Source: Mycobacterium sp. SVM_VP21
GTDB taxonomy: Bacteria > Actinomycetota > Actinomycetes > Mycobacteriales > Mycobacteriaceae
Assembly: GCA_024758765.1 (NCBI GenBank)
Contig: CP101406.1
Location: 2,604,001 to 2,668,000 of the forward strand
DNA: 64,000 nucleotides
Direction of reading: 5' to 3'
The translations under genes and the position numbers were made by a program. This document shows positions 1 to 8,544 of the stretch, one piece after another. Every line of letters begins with the position of its first letter. Positions within the stretch are counted from its first letter, which is position 1. Under the pieces are notes generated by a model. The model did not search any database. It was not told the origin of the DNA and worked only from the letters and a program-made list of their open reading frames with translations.

Positions 1-162
1 GAGCGCCGCGAGATGATGGCCAACAACCCGCTGGTCAACGCGCTCGCCCAGGCCCGTGCCGCCAAGCAGCAGGGGGCGCAGTCACAGCAGGTGCCGGGGA
101 TGTTCGCACCGCAGCAGCCGCCTTCGCAGGCGGGTCCGTCGGTGATTCCCCGGCTGGACTAA
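1..162 (+). CDS. C-terminal fragment of an unidentified protein
   Basis: Frame 1 is open from the left edge and ends with TAA at 160-162, giving the last 53 residues of a protein whose start lies outside the window. The tail is rich in Gln, Ala and Pro (an Ala-Lys-Gln-Gln stretch followed by a Pro/Gln-rich segment), typical of a flexible, disordered C-terminus. No domain can be recognised in this fragment, so I assign no function. A copy of a dispersed 62-bp repeat begins two bases after the stop codon. Confidence 0.6.
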   Translation, partial: ERREMMANNPLVNALAQARAAKQQGAQSQQVPGMFAPQQPPSQAGPSVIPRLD

Positions 163-163
163 C

Positions 164-225
164 GCCGGGTTCATGCGGCGGTCCCAGCTTCGGCTCTCCT
201 TCGTCGAGCCTCGCTTAACCGCCGG
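164..225 (-). repeat. Dispersed 62-bp repeat, copy 1
   Basis: The reverse complement of 164-225 matches 31091-31152 over about 62 bp with about six mismatches; the longest perfect blocks are 22 and 17 bp. Here the repeat sits between the stop codon of the preceding gene and the 3' end of tRNA-Asn. The other copy lies inside the 3' end of eutC. Neither copy codes for a recognisable transposase or is long enough to be an insertion sequence, so it looks like a short mycobacterial interspersed repeat. Confidence 0.75.
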
Positions 226-237
226 TTTCAAACGTGG

Positions 238-310
238 CTCCCCCGGGTGGACTCGAACCACCAACCCTCCGGTTAACAGCCGAATGCTCTGCCAATTGAG
301 CTACAGGGGA
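238..310 (-). tRNA. asnT: tRNA-Asn (anticodon GTT)
   Basis: The minus strand reads as a complete cloverleaf. The 5' acceptor strand TCCCCTG pairs with CGGGGGA (one T-G pair), the discriminator is G at 238, and a TPsiC arm carries GGTTCGAGTCC. The anticodon loop CTGTTAA carries GTT, which reads Asn codons. The bases 237-235 are CCA, so the 3' CCA appears to be genomically encoded. In M. tuberculosis asnT lies in the same neighbourhood, upstream of dnaG. Confidence 0.97.
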
Positions 311-444
311 TTGCTGTCCTCGCGGACTTGCAAGACTCTAGCGCATACCGAAACCACCGCTGTGCAACGGGGGTCGCACCCGGCCCCCGTTGCACCGCGT
401 GAGGCAGGATGGAAGCACTGCATCGACTGTTCTAAGGGGCCGCA

Positions 445-693
445 TTGATCGGGTATGTCGTGGTGATGGGGGTCGGCTACGTGATGGGCACCAAAGCCGG
501 CCGCCGCCGCTACGAGCAGATTGTCGGCACTTATCACGCGGTGACGAGCAGCCCGGTCGCCAAAGCGCTGATCGACAAGGGACGACGCACCATCGCCGAC
601 CGGATCCATCCCGATCCAACGATGGTGACGTTGACCGAAATCGAGGACGGTACGTCGATCATCACGCCGGTCGAACCCGAAGACGACCGCTAG
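445..693 (+). CDS. Small conserved mycobacterial protein (Rv2342-like)
   Basis: This encodes 82 residues starting at TTG 445, with a purine-rich AAGGGG a few bases upstream; the next in-frame candidates (GTG, ATG) would remove the N-terminal hydrophobic stretch. Residues 1-16 form a short glycine-containing hydrophobic segment (GYVVVMGVGYVMG) followed by a basic KAGRRRYEQ motif, resembling small YtxH-like membrane-associated proteins. The acidic C-terminus is probably cytoplasmic. Size and position, one gene before dnaG, match Rv2342. The function is unknown. Confidence 0.75.
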   Translation: MIGYVVVMGVGYVMGTKAGRRRYEQIVGTYHAVTSSPVAKALIDKGRRTIADRIHPDPTMVTLTEIEDGTSIITPVEPEDDR

Positions 694-837
694 GACACTG
701 CGGCGGCAGCAGATCGCCCACGTGGCCTGGTTCCAGGTGGTCAGCGTGTGGAGCCCACGTTGTCCCCCGCGCTTGCATGAAGTCGATTACCTCCCACGTC
801 ATGGTGGAGACCATGAGCCTGGGGAAGACTTGCCCGC

Positions 838-1656
838 ATGACGACGACCCGAATACCTGCCCCGGTCCCGTTCGGTGCGCTGCTGCGGCAATGGCGCACG
901 CATCGGCGGGTCAGTCAGCTCGACCTGTCCAACGAAGCCGCCATCTCCACCCGCCATCTCAGCTTCGTCGAGACCGGGCGTTCCCAACCGAGCCGGGACA
1001 TGGTGCTTCGCATCGCCGAGCATCTCGACGTCCCGCTGAGAGACCGCAACCGACTGTTGCTGGCCGCCGGCTTCGCCCCGGTCTACCCCGAACACGGCCT
1101 GACCGCGCCGGAAATGGCCTCGGCCCGGGCAGCGATACGCGAGGTGCTCGCCGCCCATGAGCCCTACCCTGCGCTGGCGGTGGACCGGACGTGGAATGTG
1201 CTCGACGCCAACGCCGCGGTGGGCGTACTCACCCAGGTCGTCTCCCCGGCCCTGCTGGCCGAGCAGCCGCTCAACGCACTGCGTCTGACCCTGCACCCCG
1301 ATGGCATGGCGCCGCACATCGGCAATCTCTCCCAGTGGCGCGCCTTCGTGCTCGGCGGCCTGCGCCGCAGCGCCATGGCGCGCGCCGACGACGAGATGCT
1401 TGCACTGCACGACGAGCTGGCCGCCTACCCGCACGACGATCCCGGCGATCCGCTTGCGCCAACCCCGCCGGGCACCGTCTACGTACCGCTGCTGCTGCGG
1501 GTCGGCGAGACTGACCTGTCCTTCCTCGCGATGATCGCGACGTTCGGCACCGCCGTGGACATCACCTTGTCCGAGCTCGCTATCGAGTCGTTCTTGCCCG
1601 CCGACGCCGCCACGGCCGCGTACCTGGGCGCCCCACGACCACTACCTGAGACGTAA
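838..1656 (+). CDS. XRE-family regulator with MmyB-like ligand-binding domain
   Basis: This 272-residue protein has an N-terminal helix-turn-helix (about residues 12-70, with RQWRTHRRVSQLDLS and the STRHLSFVETGRSQPSR recognition region). A longer C-terminal domain (about 95-255) resembles the MmyB-like ligand-binding fold common in actinobacterial XRE regulators. It is expected to be a cytoplasmic DNA-binding regulator that responds to a small molecule. It reads in the same direction as the NTF2-like gene that starts 81 bp downstream, so the two may be cotranscribed. The effector and targets are not visible from sequence. ATG 838 is chosen because the HTH begins right after it. Confidence 0.85.
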   Translation: MTTTRIPAPVPFGALLRQWRTHRRVSQLDLSNEAAISTRHLSFVETGRSQPSRDMVLRIAEHLDVPLRDRNRLLLAAGFAPVYPEHGLTAPEMASARAAIREVLAAHEPYPALAVDRTWNVLDANAAVGVLTQVVSPALLAEQPLNALRLTLHPDGMAPHIGNLSQWRAFVLGGLRRSAMARADDEMLALHDELAAYPHDDPGDPLAPTPPGTVYVPLLLRVGETDLSFLAMIATFGTAVDITLSELAIESFLPADAATAAYLGAPRPLPET

Positions 1657-1737
1657 TCGACACGCGCGGCCTGCTCGGTGATTGTGGAAGACGCCCAGGC
1701 CGGAACGGTCCGGCCAGTCAACTGAAGGAGGCACCGC

Positions 1738-2106
1738 ATGAGAGCGTTCGAGGACTTGGCACAGCGCTACATCGACGCATGGAATGAGAGCGACCCAACC
1801 GTCCGGCGCGCAGCCGTGGACGCATTGTTCAGCGCCGACGCCAGCTTCGTCGACCCACTGGCGGTCGCCGAGGGCCCCGAGGCGATCAACGCCACCATTG
1901 CCGCTGTACAAGAACAGTTCCCAGGGTTCGAGTTCCGCCTCGTCGGCCCGGTCGACGCGCACCATGACCAAGCCCGGTTCCGCTGGGAGCTCGGCCCGGC
2001 CAACCAGGAGGCGCCGATCGTCGGGTTCGACGTGCTGCTCACCGACGGCACTGGCCGCATCCAGAAGGTACTGGGATTCTTCGACAAGGTCCCCGCTGCC
2101 GCCTAA
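1738..2106 (+). CDS. NTF2/SnoaL-like fold protein
   Basis: This 122-residue protein starts at ATG 1738 behind a strong ribosome binding site, AAGGAGG at about 1723-1729. The N-terminus (DLAQRYIDAWNESDP, then a DALFSADASFVDPLAV segment) is the classic start of the SnoaL/NTF2 cone-shaped alpha+beta fold, which serves as a small ligand pocket in isomerases, hydratases and stress proteins. No catalytic residues can be assigned with certainty. It follows an XRE/MmyB regulator in the same orientation and is a plausible target of it. It converges with dnaG, leaving about 50 bp between the stop codons. Confidence 0.75.
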   Translation: MRAFEDLAQRYIDAWNESDPTVRRAAVDALFSADASFVDPLAVAEGPEAINATIAAVQEQFPGFEFRLVGPVDAHHDQARFRWELGPANQEAPIVGFDVLLTDGTGRIQKVLGFFDKVPAAA

Positions 2107-2158
2107 GGTCCCCGCCGAGCGTACGGAGACGGCCGGTCTCACGGTCGGCTCCGCACGC

Positions 2159-4087
2159 TCAGGCGGTCAGATCATCGCCGCTGGCCTGCTCCAGGAGGCT
2201 GCGCCGGTAGGCCTCCATGGCCACCAGGTCGCCGAAGAGCGCGTGGTATTCGTCGCTGTGCTCCACCGGTGACATGCGCTGCAGTTTGGACTTGACCTCG
2301 GCGATCTGTCGGCCCACCCACACCTCTTGGAGGCGGGCCAGCACGCCGCCGATATACCGCGGCAGCTTGTCCTCGTCGACGCGGATGGCCTCCACGCTCA
2401 ACTCGTGGATCAGTGCGGTGGTCAGTGACGAGGCCGTCTGCTCGCGCACCGTCTCGATCCACTGCGCGCCGCCGGCGCCGGCCACCCCTGCCGTCCCCCC
2501 GGCCGCGTCTATCGCCGAGCGCACCGCGGCATAACCGGGGTGGGTGAAACTCTCCACGGTCAGGGTGTCGAACACCGGCCCGGCCAACGCCGGGTACTGC
2601 AGAGCCGCTTTGAGCGCCTCACGCTGCGGCCACAACGTCGGATCGGTCGGGTTCGGTCGGGCGACCGTCGGCTGTTCGGCGGGGCTGGCGGCCGCGCGCG
2701 ACGCCTGACGGTCCCGGGCCGACCCGCTGTCCCTGGCATCGCCCTTGGCCGCGTTCTTGGCCTGCGCACGTACCCGGCCGATCACCTGCGCGACGTCGTC
2801 CCAGCCCACCCAGCCGGCCAACTGCCGCGCGTATTCGTCGCGCAGCGTCGGGTCCTTGATCTGAGCGACCATCGGCACACAGCGGCGCAGCGCAGCGACC
2901 CGGCCCTCGGCCGTCTCCAGGTCCATCTCGGTGAGGGCGGTGCGCACCGCAAACTCGAACAGCGGGGTGCGGCGTGCCACCAGGTCGCGCAGCGCCTCGT
3001 CGCCGTGTGCCAGGCGCAGATCACACGGATCCATGCCGTCGGCGGCGACCGCGACGAATGACTGTCCAGCCAGCTGCTGCTCACCCTCGAGCGCTTTGAC
3101 TGCGGCGGCGCGGCCGGCCGCGTCGCCGTCGAACACGTAGATCAGTTCACCCCGAAAAAACTTGTCGTCCATCATCAGTCGGCGCAGCATCGCCAGGTGC
3201 TCATCGCCGAACGCGGTACCGCACGAGGCGACCGCGGTGGTGACGCCTGCCAGATGCATCGCCATCACGTCGGTGTAGCCCTCGACGACGATCGCCTGGT
3301 GTCCGCGGGCGATGTCTCGTTTGGCCAGGTCGAGGCCGAACAGCACGTTGGACTTCTTGTAGAGCGTGGTTTCGGGGGTGTTGACGTACTTGGCCTCCAT
3401 CTGATCGTCGTCGAACAGCCGGCGGGCACCGAACCCGATCACCTCTCCCGCCGACGAACGGATCGGCCAGAGCAGCCGGCGATGGAATCGGTCCATCGGA
3501 CCGCGGCGTCCCTCCCGGGAAAGGCCCGCGGCCTCCAGTTCCTTGAACTCGAAGCCCTTGCGCAGCAGATGTTTGGTCAGGCCGTCCCACCCCGACGGAG
3601 CGAAACCGCAGCCGAACCGCTCGGCGGCCGCGGCGTCGAAGTTGCGTTCGGTGAGATATTTGCGCGCCGGCGCGGCCTCGGGGGTACTCAGCGCCGCGGC
3701 ATAGAACTCGGCCGCAGCCGCATTGGCGGCGATCAGCCGGCTGCGGCCGCCGCGCTCGCGCTGGATGTTGGTGGCCGACGCACCGGTGTAGGTGATGGTG
3801 TGGCCGACCCGGTCGGCGAGCAGCTCGACCGCCTCGACGAAGCTGGCATGCTCGATCTTCTGCACGAAGGCGTAGACGTCGCCGCCTTCCCCACAGCCGA
3901 AGCAGTGGAAGAGGCCATGGTTGGGCCGGACGTGGAAGGACGGAGACTTCTCGTTGTGAAACGGGCACAGGCCCTTCAGCGAGTCCGCGCCGGCACGCCT
4001 GAGCTGGACGTAGTCACCGACCACGTCCTCGATCCGGACACGTTCGCGGATGGCGGCGATGTCGCGATCGGAGATACGGCCTGGCAC
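2159..4087 (-). CDS. dnaG: DNA primase
   Basis: DnaG synthesises RNA primers at the replication fork and docks on the DnaB helicase. The 642-residue product has the CHC2 zinc ribbon with ligands Cys41, His44, Cys62 and Cys65, a primase core, a Toprim domain around residues 260-345 (IVVEGYTDVMAMH, and YVFDGDAAGRAAA for the metal-binding DxD region), and a C-terminal DnaB-binding helical region. The linker before that region is polar and Ala-rich, as in other mycobacteria. Length is normal for the family. It is monocistronic on the minus strand, with an unusual tandem hairpin repeat just upstream of its start. Confidence 0.98.
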   Translation of the reverse strand: MPGRISDRDIAAIRERVRIEDVVGDYVQLRRAGADSLKGLCPFHNEKSPSFHVRPNHGLFHCFGCGEGGDVYAFVQKIEHASFVEAVELLADRVGHTITYTGASATNIQRERGGRSRLIAANAAAAEFYAAALSTPEAAPARKYLTERNFDAAAAERFGCGFAPSGWDGLTKHLLRKGFEFKELEAAGLSREGRRGPMDRFHRRLLWPIRSSAGEVIGFGARRLFDDDQMEAKYVNTPETTLYKKSNVLFGLDLAKRDIARGHQAIVVEGYTDVMAMHLAGVTTAVASCGTAFGDEHLAMLRRLMMDDKFFRGELIYVFDGDAAGRAAAVKALEGEQQLAGQSFVAVAADGMDPCDLRLAHGDEALRDLVARRTPLFEFAVRTALTEMDLETAEGRVAALRRCVPMVAQIKDPTLRDEYARQLAGWVGWDDVAQVIGRVRAQAKNAAKGDARDSGSARDRQASRAAASPAEQPTVARPNPTDPTLWPQREALKAALQYPALAGPVFDTLTVESFTHPGYAAVRSAIDAAGGTAGVAGAGGAQWIETVREQTASSLTTALIHELSVEAIRVDEDKLPRYIGGVLARLQEVWVGRQIAEVKSKLQRMSPVEHSDEYHALFGDLVAMEAYRRSLLEQASGDDLTA

Positions 4088-4105
4088 TGGGTCAGTCTAG
4101 AGCGC

Positions 4106-4214
4106 GCCGCCTGCTGCACCGCGGCGATCGCGAGGGCGACGCGGGTCGCCGCCTTCTGCACCGCGGCGATCGCGAGCACGGCGGAGCCGGGCGACGCGGG
4201 TCGCCGCCTTCTGC
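4106..4214. repeat. Two-unit tandem repeat with hairpins upstream of dnaG
   Basis: A unit of about 42-55 bp occurs twice in the dnaG leader region. The 24-bp segment at 4136-4159 recurs exactly at 4191-4214, and the segment GCACCGCGGCGATCGCGAG occurs at about 4115-4133 and 4157-4175. Each 24-bp segment contains a small inverted repeat (GCGAC-GCGG-GTCGC), and the other segment carries the palindrome CGATCG. The array fills most of the 192-bp space between the divergent dnaG and sensor-protein genes. Confidence 0.8.
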
Positions 4215-4279
4215 CTAGCCCTCGATGTCGAAACTGCCCATGCTTTAATGACGGGTCAACTGCTGCGTCAGGGGCGTGA

Positions 4280-5047
4280 ATGAACTCGAAACGGGTCTGG
4301 TTGGTGACCCTTGTCGCCGTCGCCGTGCTCGCCGCGGCCGCGGTGACGACCTGGCTGGTGCTGCCCGATCGGTCACGTAGTACGGCCGCGGTCACCGGCG
4401 AGACCGTCAAGCAGGTGCTGCTCAATGGCACCGAGCTGACCGCGATGCTGGATCAGCCCTTCACGGCCGTCACCGGCCCGCCGTCCTACGGCGGCCTGGA
4501 GGCGATGGACGATTCGGCAACGCCGGGCGACTGCGTCGGAGTCCTCGACGTTGCGCAGCGAAGCGTGTACGCATCCGCACCGGTCCAGAGCTACGCGCGT
4601 GAGACCTGGATCGACCCCGAGCCCGCCCGCGACAGCTTCAAGCCGCTCGACACCCGGGTGATGTTCGTCAAGGAGGCCGTGGTCGCGCTGCCCACCGCCG
4701 CAGACGCCCGACAGCTGTTCGAGAAGTTCGCTCAGCAGTGGAAGCACTGCGATGGGCAACCGGTCAACGCGGCCGACCCGGACACTGCCGGATCGCCCCA
4801 CCTTCCCGGCACCGAAATGCACATCACCGACGTGCGGGTCACCGACGATGTCCTGGCGGCATCGATCGTGCTCGACAAGAGCCCCAAGGCGCCGGACACC
4901 CGCGCCATCGGGCTGCAGGACAACTGCATCGTCGGAGTCCTGATCGCCTTCACCGGAACCGAGAACGCCAGTGGTTCCGGTGACCCGCAGACCAGCAGCA
5001 CCGATGTCGTCCGCGCGATGATGGGCAAGGTCGCCAAGCTCGGCTGA
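4280..5047 (+). CDS. Membrane-anchored sensor-domain protein (PknH extracellular-domain-like)
   Basis: This 255-residue protein has one N-terminal transmembrane or signal-anchor helix (about residues 5-27) and then a single extracytoplasmic domain. That domain carries the hallmarks of the PknH_C family: a GDCVGVL motif, a WxxCDG motif and a late DNCIVGV motif, suggesting two disulphides among the conserved cysteines. The same fold forms the outer domain of the kinase PknH and occurs in many mycobacterial lipoproteins. There is no lipobox and no kinase domain here. It is divergent from dnaG across the tandem repeat. Ligand unknown. Confidence 0.8.
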   Translation: MNSKRVWLVTLVAVAVLAAAAVTTWLVLPDRSRSTAAVTGETVKQVLLNGTELTAMLDQPFTAVTGPPSYGGLEAMDDSATPGDCVGVLDVAQRSVYASAPVQSYARETWIDPEPARDSFKPLDTRVMFVKEAVVALPTAADARQLFEKFAQQWKHCDGQPVNAADPDTAGSPHLPGTEMHITDVRVTDDVLAASIVLDKSPKAPDTRAIGLQDNCIVGVLIAFTGTENASGSGDPQTSSTDVVRAMMGKVAKLG

Positions 5048-5061
5048 GTTCGCCCGCGGTG

Positions 5062-5140
5062 GTCGCAAGCGCGGCGAAGCCGGGTGCTGGGGGCACTCCC
5101 CTACCTGCGGTGGAGCCCACCCGCTTACGGGGGGCGCCGC
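5062..5140. repeat. GC-rich hairpin-rich spacer, probable bidirectional terminator
   Basis: The 100-bp space between the convergent sensor-protein and dgt genes holds several inverted repeats, including GGGG-GCACT-CCCC near 5088-5100 and GGTGG-AGC-CCACC near 5108-5120. The composition (a GCGAAGCCGGG-type start, then alternating G and C runs) resembles interspersed elements found between mycobacterial genes. Its position between two stop codons suits termination of both transcripts. No U-tract is present. Confidence 0.45.
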
Positions 5141-5147
5141 TATGTCA

Positions 5148-6401
5148 CTAACCCGCGACGAGGCGTTCCAGCCGCCCCTCGGTGCACGACGCGATCTGAT
5201 CGACGATCACCCGCAGCCGTGCATTGTCGTCAGCGGCGGCATCAAACGCCGGAACGAAGATCGGGTCCAGGCTCGCCGGTGCCGTGGCGAGCAGCCGATG
5301 CGCGACCTCGTGCACCTGCTCACGCTGGGCGGCCTGAATCCTGCGGTGCTGGTCCGACGAAATGATGAACTGCACCGCAAGAGTTTTCAGCACGGCCACT
5401 TCGGCCCGCACCAGTTCCGGAACTTCGAGGTTTGCCTGGTAGCGGGTCAGCGGCCCGGGGCCGGCGGCATCGTGGGTGGCGGTGATCGCCGCGGAGGCGA
5501 AGCGTCCGACCAGTTCGCTGGTCAACCGTTTGAGTGCCACCGACGCCGACAGAGTCGCGTCGTAATCACCCACCGCAGCCACCACCGGCAATTCGGTGAG
5601 CCGGCGAGCCGCCTCGGCCAGATCGTGCACCCCACGCGGGTCACCCAGACGGGTCAGCTCGGCCACGGTCGATGCATCGGCGAGCACCCGCAGGTCGATC
5701 CGGCCGGAAATGACGCCGTCTTCAACGTCATGCACCGAGTAGGCGACATCGTCGGCCCAGTCCATGATCTGCGACTCCAGACAGACTCGTCCCTCCGGTG
5801 CGCCGCGGCGCATCCAGTCAGCGGCATCCCGGTCGTCGTCGTAAAAGCCGAACTTGGTCCGTACCGAACCGTCTGCCGCGCGACGGCGCCACGGATACTT
5901 GGTGACCGCGTCCAGCGTCGCCCGGCACAGATTCAGGCCCGCGCTTGCACCGTCCGGACCCAGAACCTTGGGCTCCAAACTGGTCAGGATTCGGAAGTTC
6001 TGCGCGTTTCCCTCGAATCCACCACAGCTCGAGGCGATTTCGTTGAGCGCCTGCTCACCGTTGTGCCCGTAAGGCGGGTGGCCGATGTCGTGAGCCAGCC
6101 CAGCCAGGTCCACCAGGTCTGGGTCGCAGCCCAACCCGATCGCCATCCCCCGCCCGATCTGCGCGACCTCCAGCGAGTGAGTCAGGCGGGTACGCGGGGT
6201 GTCCCCGTCTCGGGGGCCGACGACCTGAGTCTTATCCGCCAGCCGGCGCAGCGCAGCACTGTGCAGCACCCTGGCCCGGTCGCGGGCAAAGTCGGTGCGG
6301 TGCTGGCCGCCGGTTCCGGGTAGGCCGGCGGTTTTCGACGACTCCGCCACGATGCGTTCGCGGTCGCGCGCGTCGTAGCTGTCGCAGGAGTTTGTGGCCA
6401 C
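5148..6401 (-). CDS. dgt: Deoxyguanosinetriphosphate triphosphohydrolase-like protein
   Basis: This is an HD-superfamily dNTPase that cleaves dNTPs to nucleoside and triphosphate and so affects nucleotide pools. The HD metal site is visible as [16 protein letters not shown] and [18 protein letters not shown], the nucleotide-binding region as [15 protein letters not shown] start it at GTG 6401 (417 residues), because the M. tuberculosis protein begins just before the conserved KTAGLPGT segment. The frame remains open upstream to 6521, but that extension has no counterpart I know of. It is divergent from the TPM-domain gene. Confidence 0.93.
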   Translation of the reverse strand: MATNSCDSYDARDRERIVAESSKTAGLPGTGGQHRTDFARDRARVLHSAALRRLADKTQVVGPRDGDTPRTRLTHSLEVAQIGRGMAIGLGCDPDLVDLAGLAHDIGHPPYGHNGEQALNEIASSCGGFEGNAQNFRILTSLEPKVLGPDGASAGLNLCRATLDAVTKYPWRRRAADGSVRTKFGFYDDDRDAADWMRRGAPEGRVCLESQIMDWADDVAYSVHDVEDGVISGRIDLRVLADASTVAELTRLGDPRGVHDLAEAARRLTELPVVAAVGDYDATLSASVALKRLTSELVGRFASAAITATHDAAGPGPLTRYQANLEVPELVRAEVAVLKTLAVQFIISSDQHRRIQAAQREQVHEVAHRLLATAPASLDPIFVPAFDAAADDNARLRVIVDQIASCTEGRLERLVAG

Positions 6402-6520
6402 CGCCGCCAGTCTATTTTGACCCGACCGGAGACCGTGACACGGCGGGCCGAAGTTTGGCACCCGACGCTGCGAAACCGGGTAGGTCGGTCGCAGAATTCC
6501 GTCGATCACCCCCGATCGCA

Positions 6521-6536
6521 TATAGATTTACCGACA
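6521..6536 (+). promoter_or_regulatory. Probable -10 element for a leaderless TPM-domain mRNA
   Basis: TAGATT at 6523-6528 fits the mycobacterial TANNNT -10 pattern and ends seven bases before the A of ATG 6536. No Shine-Dalgarno sequence precedes that ATG. Together these features predict a transcript that begins at or next to the start codon. Confidence 0.45.
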
Positions 6537-8530
6537 TGCGCATCCCCCGCCTGGCCGGCGCCGCCCTGGCGTTTCTCCTCGCAGTGTTGCTGGTAGCTCC
6601 CAGCGCTGCGGCGCAGCCTCCAATGCGGCTGCCTACCTTGATCACCGACAGCGCCGGGGCGCTCTCGCAATCCGAGCGCGCCGAGGTGCAGAACGCGATC
6701 GACAGGCTCTACGCCGACCGGCACATCCGATTGTGGGTGGTCTACGTCGACGTGTTCTCCGGGCAGACGGCTGAGGACTGGGGACGCAGCACGGTGCGAC
6801 TCAGCGATCTCGGCAACAATGACGCCTTACTCGCCGTGGCCACCGCCGACCGCAGCTACGCCTTCCTGGTGTCCAACGGGATCTCCGAGATCAGCTCGGG
6901 CAAGGTCGACGCGTTGCGGCGCAACCAGATCGAACCGGCCCTGCACCTGGGCAACTGGGCGGGTGCGGCCTCAGCGGCCGCCGCCGGACTCGACGCCGCC
7001 GCCGCACCCACCGAGGTGAGCTGGGCACCGATCCTGATCGCCCTGGCCGCGGTGGCGGTCGCCGGCCTGGTGTTGCTGCTGGTGGTGCGTCATCTACGGC
7101 GCCGGCGCCGCGCCGCGGCCCTGGCGGCGGCCCGGCGGGTCGACCCCACCGACCCCAACGCACTGTCCGACGTGCCGGTGTTCGCGCTGGACGCCTTGTC
7201 GCGAGAGAAAGTCGTCGAGGTCGACAACGCGGTGCGCACCAGCGCCAACGAACTGCAACTGGCCCTCGAAGAGTTCGGTCAAGAGCGCGTGCGCCCCTTC
7301 GCGCAGGCCGTCTCCTCCGCCAAGTTCGCTATGGAGCACGCCTTCACAGTGCGCCAGCAGCTCGACGACGATATCCCCGAGACACCGGCACAACAGCGTG
7401 ACCTGCTGACCGGGGTGATCGTCACCGCCTCGAAGGCCGACCGCGAACTGGAGACCCAGCGCGCCGCGTTTGAGGAGTTGCGCGACCTCGTACTCAATGC
7501 CGGTGACCGCCTCGACACCCTGACCCAGCAACTGGTCGAGCTGACCGGGCGCATCCCGGCCTCCGAGCAGCACCTGGTCGAACTGCACACCGAGTTCGAC
7601 GCCACGGCGCTCAGTACGGTGTCCGGCAACGTCAAGACCGCACAGGACCGGGCCGCCTTCGCCGAACGCAACATCACCCGGGCGCGCAGCCTGGCCGATC
7701 ACCCGGTGACCGGCGGACAGAGCGAGCTGGTGGATGCGGTGCGGGCCGCCGAGTCGGGTCTGGGCCAGGGCCGGGCCCTGCTCGACGCGGTCGACAATGC
7801 CGCAAGCGACATCCGTCACGCGGTCGCCACGCTGCCGGCGACCATCGCCGACGCCGAGGCCAGCATCGCCCAAGCCACCGCACAGCTGCAGGGCGGGGCG
7901 GGTACGCATAAGTCCGAGCTGTTCGCTGTTCGCGATGTCGTAGTCAAGGCCGTGGCCACCGCGCGCACGTCCGGCGATCCCCTGGGGGCCTTCACCGCGC
8001 TGATCAAGGCCGATGCCGACCTGGACCAGCTGCTGGACACCGTGGCCGAGGAACGCGCAGCCGCGGAGCGGTTGGCCCGCACGCTCGAGCAGGCCCTGTT
8101 CACCGCGTCGTCGCGCATCCGCGCCGTGTCCGATTACATCGACACCCGTCGCGGCAGCGTCGGCCCGGAGGCACGCACCCGGCTGGCCGAGGCACGCCGC
8201 CGCCTCGACGCCGCCCACGACAAGCGCGCCACCGATGTCGCGGGCGCCATCACCCAGGCCAACGGCGCGGCCACCCTGGCGGCCGCGGCGCAGTCGCTGG
8301 CCAAGGCCGACGTACAGGACGCGCAGCGGGCCTACTACGGGCGTTACGGCAACGGCCCCGGCGGCGGCAACGATACCGGCGCCATGCTGGGCGGCATCAT
8401 CATCGGCAACATCCTCTCCGGTGGGGGCGGCGGCTTCAGCGGTGGCGGCGGAGGGGGCGGTTGGAGTCCGACCTCGTTCGGCGGCTCGTCTTCGGGCGGG
8501 GGCTTCTTGGGCGGCGGCGGCCGGTTCTAG
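6536..8530 (+). CDS. TPM-domain membrane protein with coiled-coil and Gly-rich tail (Rv2345-like)
   Basis: This 664-residue protein has a signal peptide (residues 1-24, ending ...APSAAAQ) and a TPM domain (about 25-155) that starts with the typical TDSAGALSQSE sequence. A transmembrane helix (about 164-185) is followed by an Arg-rich stop-transfer segment. A long helical, coiled-coil-rich cytoplasmic region (about 215-590) and a C-terminus of Gly/Ser repeats come next. TPM domains have been linked to phosphatase activity and membrane-protein quality control, but no mycobacterial role is settled. ATG 6536 is chosen because it begins the signal peptide. The order dnaG-dgt-this gene matches M. 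tuberculosis. Confidence 0.88.
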   Translation: MRIPRLAGAALAFLLAVLLVAPSAAAQPPMRLPTLITDSAGALSQSERAEVQNAIDRLYADRHIRLWVVYVDVFSGQTAEDWGRSTVRLSDLGNNDALLAVATADRSYAFLVSNGISEISSGKVDALRRNQIEPALHLGNWAGAASAAAAGLDAAAAPTEVSWAPILIALAAVAVAGLVLLLVVRHLRRRRRAAALAAARRVDPTDPNALSDVPVFALDALSREKVVEVDNAVRTSANELQLALEEFGQERVRPFAQAVSSAKFAMEHAFTVRQQLDDDIPETPAQQRDLLTGVIVTASKADRELETQRAAFEELRDLVLNAGDRLDTLTQQLVELTGRIPASEQHLVELHTEFDATALSTVSGNVKTAQDRAAFAERNITRARSLADHPVTGGQSELVDAVRAAESGLGQGRALLDAVDNAASDIRHAVATLPATIADAEASIAQATAQLQGGAGTHKSELFAVRDVVVKAVATARTSGDPLGAFTALIKADADLDQLLDTVAEERAAAERLARTLEQALFTASSRIRAVSDYIDTRRGSVGPEARTRLAEARRRLDAAHDKRATDVAGAITQANGAATLAAAAQSLAKADVQDAQRAYYGRYGNGPGGGNDTGAMLGGIIIGNILSGGGGGFSGGGGGGGWSPTSFGGSSSGGGFLGGGGRF

Positions 8531-8544
8531 CGCTCGGGTAAACC

